From Dioszegia crocea (taxonomy: Eukaryota > Basidiomycota > Tremellomycetes > Tremellales > Bulleribasidiaceae): DNA of 64,000 nt. The DNA is taken from NCBI GenBank assembly GCA_001600615.1, contig BCKK01000008.1:781604-845603 (forward strand). Reading direction: 5' to 3'. Each line of letters begins with the position of its first letter. Position 1 is the stretch's first letter. Under the pieces are notes generated by a model. The model saw nothing but the letters and a program-made list of their open reading frames with translations, did not search any database and was not told the DNA's origin. The position numbers and the translations under genes were made by a program. Below, piece after piece: positions 62,734-64,000 of this stretch.

Positions 62734-63749
62734 GAGTCACGCACACGAGGAGTTTATTTCGCTGAATCACGAAGATGGGGATGAAAGATGGTGTGAGATG
62801 GCTAGCCAGGCCTCTACACTGAATCAGCACATGACTGGAGCTACGTTCTCACTTCGAGACTCAAAACTCACCAGTGACCGCACTAAGTACGATATGAATG
62901 ACAAGTGTTTTATGGCTTGGGAATTCCAGTCATGTGACTATGATAGATTTGAGGGGATGAGAGCAGACTATAATGGGCTGGAGACATCAGCTTCACACCT
63001 CGACAGCGTCTTTGGATGGAGACGAAACTCACCTGCGAAGATTCGCGATACTTATGGCCCTGGGTCCGATTCGTACAGCACCTTGCGCGACGGGGGTCAC
63101 CAGGAAGCCTCAAGTAGCCTTGGGGGAAGAACAGCTTCGTCGGGAAACTGATGATTAGCTGGGGTAGCGTTGGTTCCAGATGATAGGAGGGAAGAGGGGC
63201 GTGAGAAGGCTGAATAGGATGAAGAGGCGGAAAGTATGCTCACAATTCTGGAAACACTGGCAGATCTTGTCCTGCTGCAAATTCCGCTGTTGAGAAAGTC
63301 TAGACCAGGTCGCCAATGCAGTGTATGATGATGCTTTTTCTGTGTAGGAAGGGAGAGGGGCCCTCTTGTGGTCGAAATGAAGCATGTGATCTTGCATTGG
63401 CGCATGATGTCAATGCAAACACTGTGCCTTGAATGGGAATCGTCGTCACCATGTCTCACATGCCTCAAATTACCTGTTCATCGATTGTAGGGGTTTTTAC
63501 AGCATGTACTGAGAGGACAAAGGCATGCGAGACGCGACACCCCGGCGTAAAACCTATATGAAGCCATCTCAGCTGGAAGTGGATCGAAAACCGGCCAGTA
63601 CTGTTGGGTCGCCGACTCACAGATGAGGTACTATAGTATACCGCATCTGCTCATAGTGACGTCGTCTATTACAGTAGAAGGATGTGATTATGATGACTAG
63701 AAACTGCACTATCGACAACAGTAGCAAGGCACGAAGAAGCCCTAGCTGT
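62734..63749. other. Long stretch with no supported gene
   Basis: About 1 kb between member 16 and the edge fragment. Several open frames (62663-63151 +, 63097-63468 -) exist, but their composition is not protein-like and no family motif was found. It probably holds the promoter of member 16 and decayed DNA. Confidence 0.45.
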
Positions 63750-63929
63750 CTACCGGTCCAGTTTTGGGAACCCAGGCGTGAACGGCAAATACTCCTCCTC
63801 GCTCCAGTACTCGTACAACCTGACATACACCAACTCATCCACCCTTTTTTCCGCCTCCCTCGTCCATAAGCCTCCTTCTACCAAATACTCCTGATATCGG
63901 TGCCTCAGCCCAAGAGTGAAGCGTAGATC
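63750..63929 (-). CDS. F-box-like family member 17, C-terminal fragment at window edge
   Basis: Read on minus, 63929-63750 encodes DLRFTLGLRHRYQEYLVEGG, then WTREAEKRVDELVYVRLYEYWSEEEYLPFTPGFPKLDR and stop. This is the family C-terminal pattern (compare RAEELVYVSLGDYVQEEGFL of member 12), and the tail PGFPKLDR matches SGFPKLAT of member 8. Upstream in frame there is a TAA, but CTAACAACAG just before position 63929 looks like branch point plus acceptor. So either this is a spliced 3' exon, unlike the other members, or the gene is broken. The rest lies beyond 64000. Confidence 0.6.
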   Translation of the reverse strand, partial: DLRFTLGLRHRYQEYLVEGGLWTREAEKRVDELVYVRLYEYWSEEEYLPFTPGFPKLDR

Positions 63930-64000
63930 CTGTTGTTAGAGCTGTATGATATGCATGAATACCAACAGAGAATGTTCTAGACATCAAGAAGGCGAGAGAC

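Noticed and set aside
62663..63151. A 162-codon + strand ORF
   Set aside because: Overlaps the start of member 16 antisense, has no recognisable domain, and its composition is not protein-like.
1..64000. CRISPR array, operon or prokaryotic origin
   Set aside because: No regularly spaced short repeats; abundant spliceosomal introns and eukaryote-only proteins.

Overview
The window reads as nuclear DNA of a basidiomycete yeast, most likely a tremellomycete. Housekeeping genes are tightly packed and cut by many short introns (about 40-70 bp, GTNNGN donors, a CTGAC/CTNA branch-like motif just before the AG). Proteins such as CASP/Coy1, ataxin-3, Oma1, Snu66/SART1, Spt4, Cus1/SF3B2 and Mex67 are clearly eukaryotic. 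No rRNA, tRNA, CRISPR or autonomous transposon was found.

Layout. 1-499 (-): 5' part of a probable Sfi1-like gene running off the left edge. 603-3317 (+): Golgi coiled-coil protein CASP. 3809-5676 (+): two small unknown two-exon genes with a 74-bp hairpin MITE between them. 6001-7752 (-): ataxin-3-like Josephin deubiquitinase. 8101-9839 (+): K-channel-beta-type aldo-keto reductase. 10227-16916 (-): very long coiled-coil protein. 17190-18999 (-): Oma1-like M48 protease. 19418-22018 (+): secreted GDE-like glycosidase. 22489-22935 (-): small membrane protein. 23442-25811 (-): Snu66/SART1. 26109-26568 (+): Spt4. 26691-27848 (-): unknown gene with a second MITE copy in an intron.

28170-51381 is the striking part: a head-to-tail array of 13 recognisable F-box-like genes plus one decayed remnant, all on + and almost all without introns. 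Each intact member has the same plan: usually an N-terminal hydrophobic anchor, an F-box core followed by a Tyr-rich GVLxGxExYYxW segment, a conserved body of about 300 residues, and an acidic/aromatic C-terminus of the type EYxxExDFLPF. Adjacent genes resemble each other most, which points to stepwise local duplication. Two members carry single frameshifts, one of them in a TC microsatellite; one is a truncated remnant. Several share a 16-bp upstream motif, TACGTAAC-NN-GTTTCA.

51682-53908 (-) Cus1/SF3B2 and 54297-56989 (+) Mex67 form a divergent pair; 57683-59889 (+) is a mitochondrial-type aldehyde dehydrogenase. Two more F-box family members then lie on the minus strand (60046-61161, 61408-62733), and the C-terminal end of another lies at the right edge (63750-63929). 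The family therefore has at least 17 loci here and continues outside the window.

The housekeeping genes do not form a pathway, although Snu66/Spt4 and Cus1/Mex67 are divergent pairs of mRNA-biogenesis genes. The F-box array is the best candidate for a previously undescribed system: a lineage-specific set of probably membrane-tethered SCF substrate receptors. Membrane anchoring and SCF function are inferences from sequence pattern only.
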